Positions 1-7,088 of a DNA stretch of 64,000 nucleotides are shown piece by piece; positions within the stretch are counted from its first letter, which is position 1, and every line of letters starts with the position of its first letter. This stretch comes from Sulfopaludibacter sp035606355 (GTDB taxonomy: Bacteria; Acidobacteriota; Terriglobia; Bryobacterales; Bryobacteraceae), in assembly GCA_035606355.1 (NCBI GenBank), contig DATNFO010000043.1, positions 120,824 to 184,823 of the forward strand. Direction: 5' to 3'. The translations under genes and the position numbers were made by a program. Under the pieces are notes generated by a model, which did no database searches, was not told where the DNA came from, and saw nothing but the letters and a program-made list of their open reading frames with translations.

Positions 1-221
1 TACTGCACTTCGTACAAGGCGCCATTGAGGATCTTCTGAATGTCGGCCTGGTACCCGCTGGTCAGAAACTTCATCGCCTGCTCTACCCGCTGCGGCGTTC
101 GCTGTAAACCGTCGCGTTGAGGGTCTTCTCCCAGAGCGGCTAGCATCTCCTTCACCAGCGGCGCGAGGCTGGGTTCCTCTTTCGGACGTATGACCTTCAC
201 AAGTGCTTTATTCGATTTCAT
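1..221 (-). CDS. folE: GTP cyclohydrolase I, N-terminal part (runs off the window)
   Basis: The visible part reads as the N-terminal helical region of GTP cyclohydrolase I, with 'LGEDPQRDGLQRTPQRV' and 'FLTSGY' matching the conserved start of the family. The enzyme converts GTP to 7,8-dihydroneopterin triphosphate in the cytoplasm. The catalytic core lies outside the window. The ATG at 221 overlaps the end of the upstream PTPS gene by 14 bp; an in-frame GTG at 200 is an alternative start. The order PTPS-PTPS-folE on one strand links FolE product directly to the next pterin step. Confidence 0.85.
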   Translation of the reverse strand, partial: MKSNKALVKVIRPKEEPSLAPLVKEMLAALGEDPQRDGLQRTPQRVEQAMKFLTSGYQADIQKILNGALYEVQ

Positions 222-642
222 CGGCTTTCACTTCAAAGATGTTCCGTTCCGTTTCGGCGATACGAATTTTTTCCAGCTTCGGCCATTCGCCGGGGAACGC
301 ATCCTGCCAGCTCCTTTTCAGCCGGCGGCAGATCTCTACCGCCAGGTTCTCGCTGGTGGGCACGGCAGTCGCGAATTCGGCGACCTCTTCGTTCAGATTC
401 CGGCGGTCCAGCGGCTCTGTGACGCATCGCATCACGAGTGCGTCAAGTATTGGAGTCGCGACGGCGCATCCCGTTGCAGGATCTATGGGCCCGCGAGCGC
501 TCACTTCCACGACATAGTTATGGCCATGACCGAACGGATTGTTGCATTTGCCATAAAGTTCACGATTTTCCTGATCGCTCAACTGCGGCGCGTGCAGCCG
601 GTGCGAGGCCGAGAACCCGTACCGCCGCGTCAGGCGGAACAC
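208..642 (-). CDS. 6-pyruvoyltetrahydropterin synthase-family protein, paralogue 1 (triad His replaced by Arg)
   Basis: This 144-residue COG0720 protein has the zinc ligands H14, H39 and H41 and the CxxxxxHGH motif (C33) of the eukaryote-like PTPS-II type. That type turns dihydroneopterin triphosphate into 6-pyruvoyltetrahydropterin. The usual 'LDHKNL' motif carrying the catalytic Asp-His reads 'LDRRNL' (D79, R80), so the catalytic His is missing. The start is a GTG at 642 with GGAGAG about 5 nt upstream, and it overlaps the end of paralogue 2 by 13 bp. The two proteins are therefore probably co-translated. The family is clear; the activity of this subunit alone is doubtful. Confidence 0.88.
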   Translation of the reverse strand: MFRLTRRYGFSASHRLHAPQLSDQENRELYGKCNNPFGHGHNYVVEVSARGPIDPATGCAVATPILDALVMRCVTEPLDRRNLNEEVAEFATAVPTSENLAVEICRRLKRSWQDAFPGEWPKLEKIRIAETERNIFEVKADEIE

Positions 643-1055
643 GGCTGCTCTCCGAAATAGTCCACGAACAGGTCCGGGGTCTCATAGACGCGAACCCCAT
701 GCAGGCGCCTGCGCTCGCCGGCGATCGCCGGTTCCAGCCGCTGCCAGATGTCGCGCGCGATGTTTTCCGTCGTGGGCACCACGCGATCGAAGGGCGGCAC
801 CTCGTAATTCAGGAAGCGGTGATCGTAAATGTCCACTACGAGGCGGTTCAGCGTTTCCTTTAACTCTTTCAAATCCAGCACCATACCGGTTACGGGATCG
901 GGATCGCCGGAGAGCGTCACCTCGAGCACGTAGTTATGGCCGTGGCCGCGCGGATTAGCCGCCATGCCAAACAATTTCCGGTTTTCCTCTTCGGATAGAC
1001 CGGGATTTCGGCAGACGTGAGAAGCCGAGAATTCCACTTTCCGCGTGATCAGCAT
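630..1055 (-). CDS. 6-pyruvoyltetrahydropterin synthase-family protein, paralogue 2 (triad Cys replaced by Ala)
   Basis: This second COG0720 protein (141 residues from the ATG at 1055) has zinc ligands H13, H38 and H40 and an intact catalytic Asp-His in 'YDHRFLN' (D78, H79). The position of the catalytic Cys, before 'NPRGHGH', reads 'GMAANP', so A32 replaces Cys. An upstream in-frame start at 1097 would add a basic, unconserved extension, so the internal ATG is preferred. It is the first gene of the three-gene pterin group and its stop overlaps the start of paralogue 1. Its deficiency is complementary to that of paralogue 1. Confidence 0.87.
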   Translation of the reverse strand: MLITRKVEFSASHVCRNPGLSEEENRKLFGMAANPRGHGHNYVLEVTLSGDPDPVTGMVLDLKELKETLNRLVVDIYDHRFLNYEVPPFDRVVPTTENIARDIWQRLEPAIAGERRRLHGVRVYETPDLFVDYFGEQPCSA

Positions 1056-1069
1056 TTGTTGCTTTTTTC

Positions 1070-1085
1070 GACGCCCGCGGGCGTC
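1070..1085. promoter_or_regulatory. 16-bp perfect palindrome between divergent genes
   Basis: GACGCCCGCGGGCGTC is a perfect palindrome in the 62-bp gap between the pterin genes and the TlpA-like gene. A TACAAT box follows at 1093-1098, on the plus strand. The palindrome could be an operator or a very short hairpin; no T-run follows it, so a terminator is unlikely. Confidence 0.35.
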
Positions 1086-1117
1086 CTGGAGATACAATTA
1101 GAGTGTAGTTCTTTCCC

Positions 1118-1633
1118 ATGCAAAGCGTCAAAGTTGACCGCGTGCTGCGCGCGGGTGTCGTCCTCCTTGCAGCCGCCCTGATTTTCGTACTCTACGCCGC
1201 CATCCACGAACGCGTTGTCGTCGCCGGTGATTCGGCCCCCGATTTTTCAATTGCAACGGATTCCGGACGCACTGTTTCGCTCCCGAATTTTGGAGGCAAA
1301 GTGCTGGTCCTCAATTTTTGGGCGAGCTGGTGCCCGCCTTGCGTGCAGGAGACGCCGTCGCTCAGCCGGTTCGCGCAGGCCTACGCGCCCAAAGGTGTCG
1401 TAGTGCTTGCACTGAGCGTGGACAAGGACGCGAAAGCTTACAGCGCCTTCCTGCAGAAGTATCGTCCGGCATTCCTCACCGCGCGCGATTCCAAGCTGCA
1501 CGAGGACTTCGGCACCTACATGTACCCGGAAACTTACATCATCGATGCCAAAGGCCGCGTGCTGAAAAAGATCGCCGAGGGCGCCGACTGGACGGATCCC
1601 TCGCTGACCCAGTACTTCGACTCGCTTCTGTAA
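1118..1633 (+). CDS. Membrane-anchored thioredoxin-like protein, TlpA/ResA type
   Basis: The 171-residue protein starts with one hydrophobic segment (about residues 12-28) that would act as an uncleaved anchor or signal peptide. A thioredoxin fold follows, with the active-site motif WCPPC in 'NFWASWCPPC' and the cis-Pro region 'MYPETYIID'. Proteins of this type reduce or transfer disulfides in the periplasm, for example for cytochrome c maturation or for resistance to peroxide. The gene stands directly upstream of a second TlpA-like gene, separated by a palindromic repeat. No cytochrome maturation genes are nearby, so the partner is unknown. Confidence 0.85.
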   Translation: MQSVKVDRVLRAGVVLLAAALIFVLYAAIHERVVVAGDSAPDFSIATDSGRTVSLPNFGGKVLVLNFWASWCPPCVQETPSLSRFAQAYAPKGVVVLALSVDKDAKAYSAFLQKYRPAFLTARDSKLHEDFGTYMYPETYIIDAKGRVLKKIAEGADWTDPSLTQYFDSLL

Positions 1634-1638
1634 AGACC

Positions 1639-1678
1639 AGGCGCGCTCTGCGCGCCTGCAACCGGTCTGGAGACCGGT
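1639..1678. repeat. REP-like double-hairpin intergenic repeat, copy 1
   Basis: Two adjacent palindromes: AGGCGCGC-TCT-GCGCGCCT (1639-1657) and ACCGGTCT-GG-AGACCGGT (1661-1678), followed by CGCTACT. Related copies, some partial or inverted, lie at 7763, 18902, 24634, 43513 and 53781. All are intergenic or at the very end of a gene. Confidence 0.75.
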
Positions 1679-1692
1679 CGCTACTGCTTCGC

Positions 1693-1698
1693 TAAAAT
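1693..1698 (+). promoter_or_regulatory. TAAAAT -10-like box, 6 nt before the start codon
   Basis: TAAAAT ends 6 nt before the ATG at 1705, so a transcript starting the usual 6-7 nt downstream would begin at or next to the start codon. No spaced Shine-Dalgarno sequence is present. Similar spacing recurs at several other genes in the window. Confidence 0.4.
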
Positions 1699-1704
1699 GG
1701 TAGG

Positions 1705-2583
1705 ATGCTTGCGCTCCCACTCTTGCTGGCTGGCTCTCTGATCAATGATGTCCGCACTCTCATCGACGCCCGAAACCTCCCCGCCGCCGAGCAAAAGGTG
1801 CGCGCCGCCGGCAAAACCTCGGAAGCTGCCGCAGCCCTCTCCTGGATCGCGCGCGGCGAGCTCGCCGCCAAACAGTATGCCGAGGCCGACCGCACCGCTC
1901 TCCAGACCCGCGCGATGTCCGATGCCCTTCTCCACAATCGCCGTCTCGATGCCGATCCGTACCTGCCCACAGCCGTTGGAGCATCCATCGAAGTCCATGC
2001 CCAGGCCCTCACCGCTCAAGGCCAGCGCTCCGAAGCCATCCCTTACCTGCAACAGCAAGCCAAACTGTTCGCCGGGACCTCCATTGTCGAGCGCATCCGC
2101 AAGAATCTGAACCTGCTGAGCATGGAAGGAAAACCGGCGCCGCAACTCGACGCCACGGCTTGGCTCGGCCCCAAACCTCCTACGCTAACCAGCCTGCGCG
2201 GTAAGGTGACCTTGCTCTTCTTTTGGGCTCATTGGTGCGGCGATTGTAAACAGGAGGTCGCCATCCTCGCCAACCTGCACTCCCGGTTCGGCCAGCGGCT
2301 TGCCATCGTCGGCCCGACCCGATTCTATGGCTACGTCGCCGGAGGCAATGAGGCACCGCCCGCCGTCGAAAAGCCGTATATCGACGCCGTCCGCCGCCAA
2401 TTCTACAGTGCGCTGCCGGACATGAGCGCGCCCCTCAGCGCAGTCAATTTTCAGACGTACGGAGCGAGCACAACGCCCACCCTGGTCCTGATCGATCGTG
2501 GAGGGATCGTCCGTTACTACCACCCGGGTGCGGTATCTGAAAGTGAACTCGGCGCGCGGATACAGGCGCTACTCGCACGTTGA
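1705..2583 (+). CDS. TlpA-like thioredoxin with N-terminal helical (TPR-like) region
   Basis: This 292-residue protein begins with a short hydrophobic stretch ('LALPLLLAGSL'), then about 130 residues of alanine-rich helices resembling degenerate TPRs. A C-terminal thioredoxin domain begins near 'GKPAPQLDATAW' and carries the redox motif WCGDC within 'FFWAHWCGDC'. WCGDC is less common than WCPPC and would change the redox potential. The gene follows the other TlpA-like gene and converges on a small minus-strand gene with a 1-bp gap. Probably a periplasmic thiol-disulfide protein; substrate unknown. Confidence 0.8.
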   Translation: MLALPLLLAGSLINDVRTLIDARNLPAAEQKVRAAGKTSEAAAALSWIARGELAAKQYAEADRTALQTRAMSDALLHNRRLDADPYLPTAVGASIEVHAQALTAQGQRSEAIPYLQQQAKLFAGTSIVERIRKNLNLLSMEGKPAPQLDATAWLGPKPPTLTSLRGKVTLLFFWAHWCGDCKQEVAILANLHSRFGQRLAIVGPTRFYGYVAGGNEAPPAVEKPYIDAVRRQFYSALPDMSAPLSAVNFQTYGASTTPTLVLIDRGGIVRYYHPGAVSESELGARIQALLAR

Positions 2584-2584
2584 T

Positions 2585-2752
2585 CTACGCTGTTTTCCGC
2601 GTTCGTTCGAGGCGTGCCGAACGCAGGCGTTCGTACTCTTCGAGCGATTCGATGAGCGTATCGATCTGGGTTCTGCGGGCGTAGAGGTGATCCAGTTCCT
2701 GCTGGTGACCTCGTGCACTTGAGATCTCGATGGGAGCTTTCTTCGGGAGCAT
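2585..2752 (-). CDS. Small charged coiled-coil protein (55 aa), unknown function
   Basis: An ATG at 2752 opens a 55-codon frame. After a Lys/Pro start it is almost wholly helical and charged, with a heptad-like run 'QIDTLIESLEEYERLRSARL'. An in-frame ATG at 2761 would add three residues. No Shine-Dalgarno sequence is visible. The composition (Leu/Ile every 3-4 residues with Glu/Arg between) looks like real coding sequence rather than a shadow of the converging TlpA-like gene. It may be co-transcribed after thrC (108 bp away). I do not recognise the family. Confidence 0.5.
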   Translation of the reverse strand: MLPKKAPIEISSARGHQQELDHLYARRTQIDTLIESLEEYERLRSARLERTRKTA

Positions 2753-2833
2753 AGTACACATGTACCAGAACGTCTAAGATTTCACAATAAGAAAGACAGG
2801 AGGTCCCCTATTCTAAATTGTGGGTACCGTACT

Positions 2834-2849
2834 ACCCGCAAATGCGGGT
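2834..2849. terminator. Small hairpin downstream of thrC
   Basis: ACCCGC-AAAT-GCGGGT forms a 6-bp stem with a 4-nt loop about 10 nt past the thrC stop. It lacks a T-run, so it is a weak terminator candidate at best. The rest of 2762-2858 shows nothing else. Confidence 0.3.
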
Positions 2850-2858
2850 GAAAGTACG

Positions 2859-4166
2859 TTATCTGTATAGTTTACGTTCGATATCGCCTAAGTTATAACC
2901 TACTACTTCAGGTTTATTCCCGAAGGTAGAGGCGATACGGGCACCGTCAGGTGAGGTTAATCCATCAGTGTGGTACTGATGAATGTAGTCCGGATCCTTA
3001 AGGATATTGCCTGTGAGTACCGCGACCACATCTTCGTCGGCTCCAATGGTCCCGCTGGCCGTCAGTTTTCGAATCCCCGCCAGGGTCGCGGCCGAAGCCG
3101 GTTCACACCCGATTCCGCACCTTCCGATCACCGCCTTGGCGTCCGCGATCTCCTGTTCCGTGACACTTTCCACCACGCCTCCCGACACCCACACCTCGCG
3201 CAGCGCCTTCGGCCAGGAAACAGGATCGCCGATCTTAATTGCCGTAGCCAGGGTCTTGGGATTCCCCACGGCACGGAACTGCGCGCCCTCGCCGCCTCGA
3301 TACAGCTCGTAAAACGGCGATGCACCGGCGGCCTGCACCACGGCCAACCGCGGCAGCCGATCAATGAGGCCCCACTCTTTCATCTCGCGCAGCGCTTTGC
3401 CGAATGCCGACGTGTTCCCCAGGTTTCCGCCGGGCAGCACCACCCAATCCGGCACGCGCCAATCGCGCTGGTCCATCAGTTCCGTCATGATGGTCTTCTG
3501 GCCTTCGATGCGGAAGGGGTTGATCGAGTTCAACAGATAGATCCCGAGTTTCTCCGCTAGTTCCCGCACCATGGCCAATATCTGGTCGAAGTTCGCCTCC
3601 ACCTGGAGCGTGCGCGCGCCGTACTCCAGCGCCTGCGCCAACTTGCCGTAAGCGATGTTGCCGTGCGGAATGAAAATGACAGGCTGCAGCCCGGCCGCGC
3701 TCGCGTACGCCGCCATGGATGCCGACGTGTTTCCCGTCGAAACGCACGCCACGCGCTCCATGCCGAGCCGCAGTGCCTGCGCCACGCCACACGTCATCCC
3801 GTTGTCCTTGAAAGATCCGGTCGGGTTAAAGCCTTGATGCTTGAAAACCAGCGAGTCCAGGCCGCCGTACTCCGCCGCGAGTTTGCCGGCCAGCAGAGGC
3901 GTATCGCCCTCGCGCAGCGTGACCACGCGCGAATAGTCGTCGAGAAACGGAAAAAACTCGCGATATCGCCAGACGCCGCTCTGATTCAACGGCACATTCG
4001 ATAGCCGCCGCTCGCGCCATAGCTTCTTCAGTTCGTCCGCTGCCATCGCCGGCGCATCGTAAACCGCTTCGAGCAAACCTCCGCATTTCGGGCAGTTGTA
4101 AATGGTCTCTTCGATTCCGTATCGTTCGCGGCAGTGGGGTTCAAAACAGGCAAGTTGGGCGGCCAT
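2859..4166 (-). CDS. thrC: Threonine synthase
   Basis: This PLP enzyme (435 residues) converts O-phosphohomoserine to threonine. The PLP lysine is K120 in 'NPTGSFKDNG', and the C-terminal half carries the glycine-rich phosphate-binding region. The N-terminus has a zinc-ribbon-like set of cysteines (C7, C12, C25, C28 in 'NCPKCGG') that is common in the longer bacterial form. The start ATG at 4166 is 26 bp from the divergent dehydrogenase gene. Aspartokinase and Asd, which supply the pathway, are encoded about 22 kb away in the lysine operon. No homoserine dehydrogenase or kinase is in the window. Confidence 0.93.
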   Translation of the reverse strand: MAAQLACFEPHCRERYGIEETIYNCPKCGGLLEAVYDAPAMAADELKKLWRERRLSNVPLNQSGVWRYREFFPFLDDYSRVVTLREGDTPLLAGKLAAEYGGLDSLVFKHQGFNPTGSFKDNGMTCGVAQALRLGMERVACVSTGNTSASMAAYASAAGLQPVIFIPHGNIAYGKLAQALEYGARTLQVEANFDQILAMVRELAEKLGIYLLNSINPFRIEGQKTIMTELMDQRDWRVPDWVVLPGGNLGNTSAFGKALREMKEWGLIDRLPRLAVVQAAGASPFYELYRGGEGAQFRAVGNPKTLATAIKIGDPVSWPKALREVWVSGGVVESVTEQEIADAKAVIGRCGIGCEPASAATLAGIRKLTASGTIGADEDVVAVLTGNILKDPDYIHQYHTDGLTSPDGARIASTFGNKPEVVGYNLGDIERKLYR

Positions 4167-4180
4167 TGGGTTGAAGCCTT

Positions 4181-4187
4181 TATTATA
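4181..4187. promoter_or_regulatory. Overlapping divergent -10 boxes (TATTATA)
   Basis: In the 26-bp gap between thrC and the dehydrogenase gene, the same seven bases read TATTAT on the plus strand and TATAAT on the minus strand. The plus box ends 6 nt before the ATG at 4193; the minus box ends 15 nt before the thrC ATG. Polymerase binding for the two genes would be mutually exclusive. Confidence 0.45.
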
Positions 4188-4192
4188 GGGTC

Positions 4193-5131
4193 ATGCTGGC
4201 CGTACACCTGGAAAACGGCGCCGTGAGCGTGCGCGAAGTACCTCAGCCGCCGCGTCCGCACGGTTTTGCATTGCTGCGCCTGCTGTGCGGCGGCATCTGC
4301 AATACCGATCTGGAACTGCAGCGCGGCTATTACGGGTTTACCGGCACTCCCGGGCACGAATTCGTAGCCGAAGTCGCCGCGGCGGACGATCGCGCGCTGA
4401 TTGGACGGCGCGTTACGGGCGAGATCAATCTGGCTTGCATGGCTTGCGAGTGGTGCCGCAAGGGGCTGTTCCGCCATTGCCCGAATCGCACGGTGCTCGG
4501 CATCGTGAATCATCCGGGAGCGTTCCAGGAATTCTTCACCCTTCCCGAGCGCAACCTCCATGCGATCCCGGCCGGAATCCCCACCGAGCGCGCCGTCTTC
4601 ACCGAGCCGCTTGCCGCCGCCTGCGAAATACTGGACCAGGTACAGATTCCGCCCCATGCGACGGTGGCAGTTCTGGGCGACGGGAAACTGGGTCTGCTGA
4701 TCGCGCAAGTGCTCAACGCGCACGGCTTCAAGGTGCACCTCTACGGGCATCATCCCGAGAAGATGCGGATTGCCGGGGTCGAGAGCCGCCTCTCCCCACC
4801 GCCCACGGCCGTATACCGGTGGACGGTCGACGCGACCGGCAGCCCGGACGGGCTCCACACGGCGGCCGCCATGACGCAACCTCTCGGAACCGTCATTATG
4901 AAATCGACCGTGCACGGCCAGGTACCCATCGACACCGCGCCCATCATCGTAAATGAGCTGACTCTGGTAGGGTCGCGCTGCGGCCGCTTCGAAGCCGCCA
5001 TGCCGCTGCTGGCCCACGAGCTGATTCGGGTGGAGGACATGATCGCGGATCGCTTCCCGCTGCGGGAAGCGCCGGCAGCGTTCGAGCGCGCAGCGCAAAA
5101 AGGAGTGCTGAAAGTACTACTCGTGCCCTGA
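4193..5131 (+). CDS. Zinc-dependent alcohol dehydrogenase (MDR superfamily)
   Basis: The 312-residue protein has the catalytic zinc ligands C36 and H55-E56 ('GHE'), and the four structural-zinc cysteines C82, C85, C88 and C96. A Rossmann nucleotide-binding motif 'LGDGKLG' follows at about residue 159. It is shorter than typical 340-residue members, mainly in the C-terminal half. The family includes threonine dehydrogenase and sorbitol dehydrogenase. Its divergent pairing with thrC makes a threonine-related substrate possible, but that is only inference. Substrate not determinable from the sequence. Confidence 0.82.
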   Translation: MLAVHLENGAVSVREVPQPPRPHGFALLRLLCGGICNTDLELQRGYYGFTGTPGHEFVAEVAAADDRALIGRRVTGEINLACMACEWCRKGLFRHCPNRTVLGIVNHPGAFQEFFTLPERNLHAIPAGIPTERAVFTEPLAAACEILDQVQIPPHATVAVLGDGKLGLLIAQVLNAHGFKVHLYGHHPEKMRIAGVESRLSPPPTAVYRWTVDATGSPDGLHTAAAMTQPLGTVIMKSTVHGQVPIDTAPIIVNELTLVGSRCGRFEAAMPLLAHELIRVEDMIADRFPLREAPAAFERAAQKGVLKVLLVP

Positions 5132-5154
5132 CTTCACCGGCAGTCCTTGAGCCC

Positions 5155-6180
5155 CTACGCGGGCTGCTGCTGAGTCATGCAATGCAGGGCCCCGAGACCC
5201 CAGATCAACTCCGTGCAGTTGATCCCCACCACTTCGCGATCCGGAAACAGCTTCGCTATCGTACCCAGCGCCACGCGATCCGACGGGTCATTAAACGTGG
5301 GCACGAGCACCTGCCGGTTGGCAATATAAAAATTCGCATAGCTCGCCGGCAGCCGCTGACCGTTGAATACCAGGGGCGCGGGCATCGGCAGTTTCACTAC
5401 GGTGAGACCGGCGCGCCGCAGGATTTCGATGTTCTCCCGCAGCGGCTCGTAATTCGCGTCTGTGCGGTCGCGCTCAAACGCCGCCGCGACCACGCCCGGC
5501 GACACAAACCGCGCGATGTCATCGACGTGTCCGTGCGTGTCGTCACCCACGATGCCCTTGTGCAGCCAGATAACCTTCTTCACGCCGAGATACGCGCGCA
5601 TGCGCGCCTCGATATCCGCGCGGCTCAACCCGGGGTTCCGCGCCTGCACGTCGCTCAGCAGGCACTCCTCTGTGGTCAGCAACAAACCTTCGCCGTTGAC
5701 GTCGATGCTACCGCCTTCGAGCAGCATTCCCGGCTGGAAGGCCGGCATCCGCAGCTCAGCGGCAATCGCGGCCGGTACTTCGACATCCTGACGCCAGTCG
5801 TCGTACTTCGCCCACGCGTTGAACTGCCAGCGCGTGATGGCTACTTCGCCGCGCTTGTTCTTAACGAAAATCGGGCCATAGTCGCGAGTCCAGACACGAT
5901 TTGTGGGGCAGATCAGGAAGTCCATCGCGGCCAGGTCCGCGCCTGCCTTACGCAGAATCCGGCGAGCCCCTTCGCACAGAGCCCGATCGTCTACGAGAAT
6001 GCCGACGCGCTCAAAGCGGCTCAGCTTGCGCACGATCTCCGCATAGACCCAGGGAATGGGCGCGAAGCGGCCCGGCCAATCTTCGCGATTGTGCGGCCAC
6101 GCAATCCACGTTGCCGAATGCGGCTCCCATTCCGCCGGCATCCGATAGCCCGCCGCCGCAGGCGGAGCTTTTACTTTCAA
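5155..6180 (-). CDS. aguA: Agmatine deiminase
   Basis: This guanidino-modifying enzyme hydrolyses agmatine to N-carbamoylputrescine and ammonia. It shows the family start 'MPAEWEPHSATWIAWPHN', the central 'GGSIDVNGEG' and 'GDDTHGHVDD' motifs, and the nucleophile C334 in the C-terminal 'LHCMTQQQP'. The chosen TTG at 6180 overlaps the stop of the amidase gene and places the conserved N-terminus correctly (341 residues); an internal ATG at 6141 would remove 13 residues. Translation is probably coupled to aguB. Together the two complete the agmatine-to-putrescine route. Confidence 0.92.
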   Translation of the reverse strand: MKVKAPPAAAGYRMPAEWEPHSATWIAWPHNREDWPGRFAPIPWVYAEIVRKLSRFERVGILVDDRALCEGARRILRKAGADLAAMDFLICPTNRVWTRDYGPIFVKNKRGEVAITRWQFNAWAKYDDWRQDVEVPAAIAAELRMPAFQPGMLLEGGSIDVNGEGLLLTTEECLLSDVQARNPGLSRADIEARMRAYLGVKKVIWLHKGIVGDDTHGHVDDIARFVSPGVVAAAFERDRTDANYEPLRENIEILRRAGLTVVKLPMPAPLVFNGQRLPASYANFYIANRQVLVPTFNDPSDRVALGTIAKLFPDREVVGINCTELIWGLGALHCMTQQQPA

Positions 6181-7058
6181 TCGATCACCCTGCTCAGAAT
6201 GGGCGCGTACGCGTCGATGCGCCGGTCGCGCAGAAATGGCCAGTTTCGCCGCACCTCTTCGGTGCGCCGCGGATCGCACTCCACGACGAGGATCTGCTCC
6301 TGGTCGTGCGTGCCTTCCGCCAGCACCTGGCCGAACGGATCGGCCACGAACGATCCGCCCCAAAACTCCAGCCCGTGTTCCGGCGGACCTTCGTAGCCCA
6401 CCCGGTTCACTGCCGCCACATAAATTCCATTCGCGATGGCGTGCGACCGCTGAATCGTGCGCCACGCATCGTGCTGTGCGGCGCCGAACTCCGCCTTCTC
6501 CGATGGGTGCCAGCCGATCGCCGTAGGGTAGAACAGCACCTGCGCACCGTTGAGCGCCGCCAGCCGCGCCGCTTCGGGGTACCACTGATCCCAGCACACC
6601 AGCGCGCCGATGCGCGCGAATTTCGTATCGAAGCAGCGGAATCCCAGGTCGCCCGGCGTGAAGTAATACTTCTCGAAATACAGCGGATCGTCGGGAATGT
6701 GCATCTTGCGATAGATGCCGAGCAACTCGCCGTCGGCGTCGATCACCATCGCGGTATTGTGATACACGCCCGCGGTACGCCGCTCGAAGACGCTGCCGAC
6801 GATCACCACTCCCAAATCGCCGGCGAGCCGGGTGAAGCTTTCGGACGTTGGTCCGGGAATCGGCTCAGCGAGGTCGAACAGGTCGGCGTTTTCCTCGCGG
6901 CAGAAGTACTGGCTGCGAAACAATTCCTGCACGCAGATAATCTGCGCGCCCTGCGCCGCGGCTTCGCGGATGCGGCTTTCCGCCTTTGCTAAATTGCCTG
7001 CCGGGTCCTTGGAACACGACATCTGGATGAGGCCGATTCGAAACTTGTTGCGGTGCAC
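6177..7058 (-). CDS. aguB: N-carbamoylputrescine amidase (nitrilase superfamily)
   Basis: This carbon-nitrogen hydrolase of 293 residues has the Glu-Lys-Cys triad: E45 in 'CVQELF', Lys in 'IYRKMHIPDD' and Cys in 'LVCWDQWYPEAAR'. The last motif and 'QYFCREE' are typical of N-carbamoylputrescine amidase, which releases putrescine, CO2 and ammonia. The GTG at 7058 is preferred, because a longer frame extends back over the divergent HAD gene and has no conserved sequence. A TACAAT box ends 6 nt before this GTG. The stop overlaps the aguA start by 4 bp. Confidence 0.92.
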   Translation of the reverse strand: MHRNKFRIGLIQMSCSKDPAGNLAKAESRIREAAAQGAQIICVQELFRSQYFCREENADLFDLAEPIPGPTSESFTRLAGDLGVVIVGSVFERRTAGVYHNTAMVIDADGELLGIYRKMHIPDDPLYFEKYYFTPGDLGFRCFDTKFARIGALVCWDQWYPEAARLAALNGAQVLFYPTAIGWHPSEKAEFGAAQHDAWRTIQRSHAIANGIYVAAVNRVGYEGPPEHGLEFWGGSFVADPFGQVLAEGTHDQEQILVVECDPRRTEEVRRNWPFLRDRRIDAYAPILSRVID

Positions 7059-7064
7059 GTTTTT

Positions 7065-7070
7065 ATTGTA
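7065..7070 (-). promoter_or_regulatory. TACAAT -10-like box, 6 nt before the aguB GTG
   Basis: On the minus strand TACAAT is followed by AAAAAC and the GTG start. With normal spacing transcription would begin at the start codon itself. No convincing -35 element is visible. Confidence 0.45.
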
Positions 7071-7088
7071 GCGACCAGACGTCTTGCT

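Noticed and set aside
6181..6597. Extension of the agmatine deiminase frame upstream to 6597
   Set aside because: The extension is antisense-like low-complexity sequence over the amidase gene; conserved family residues begin at 6180.
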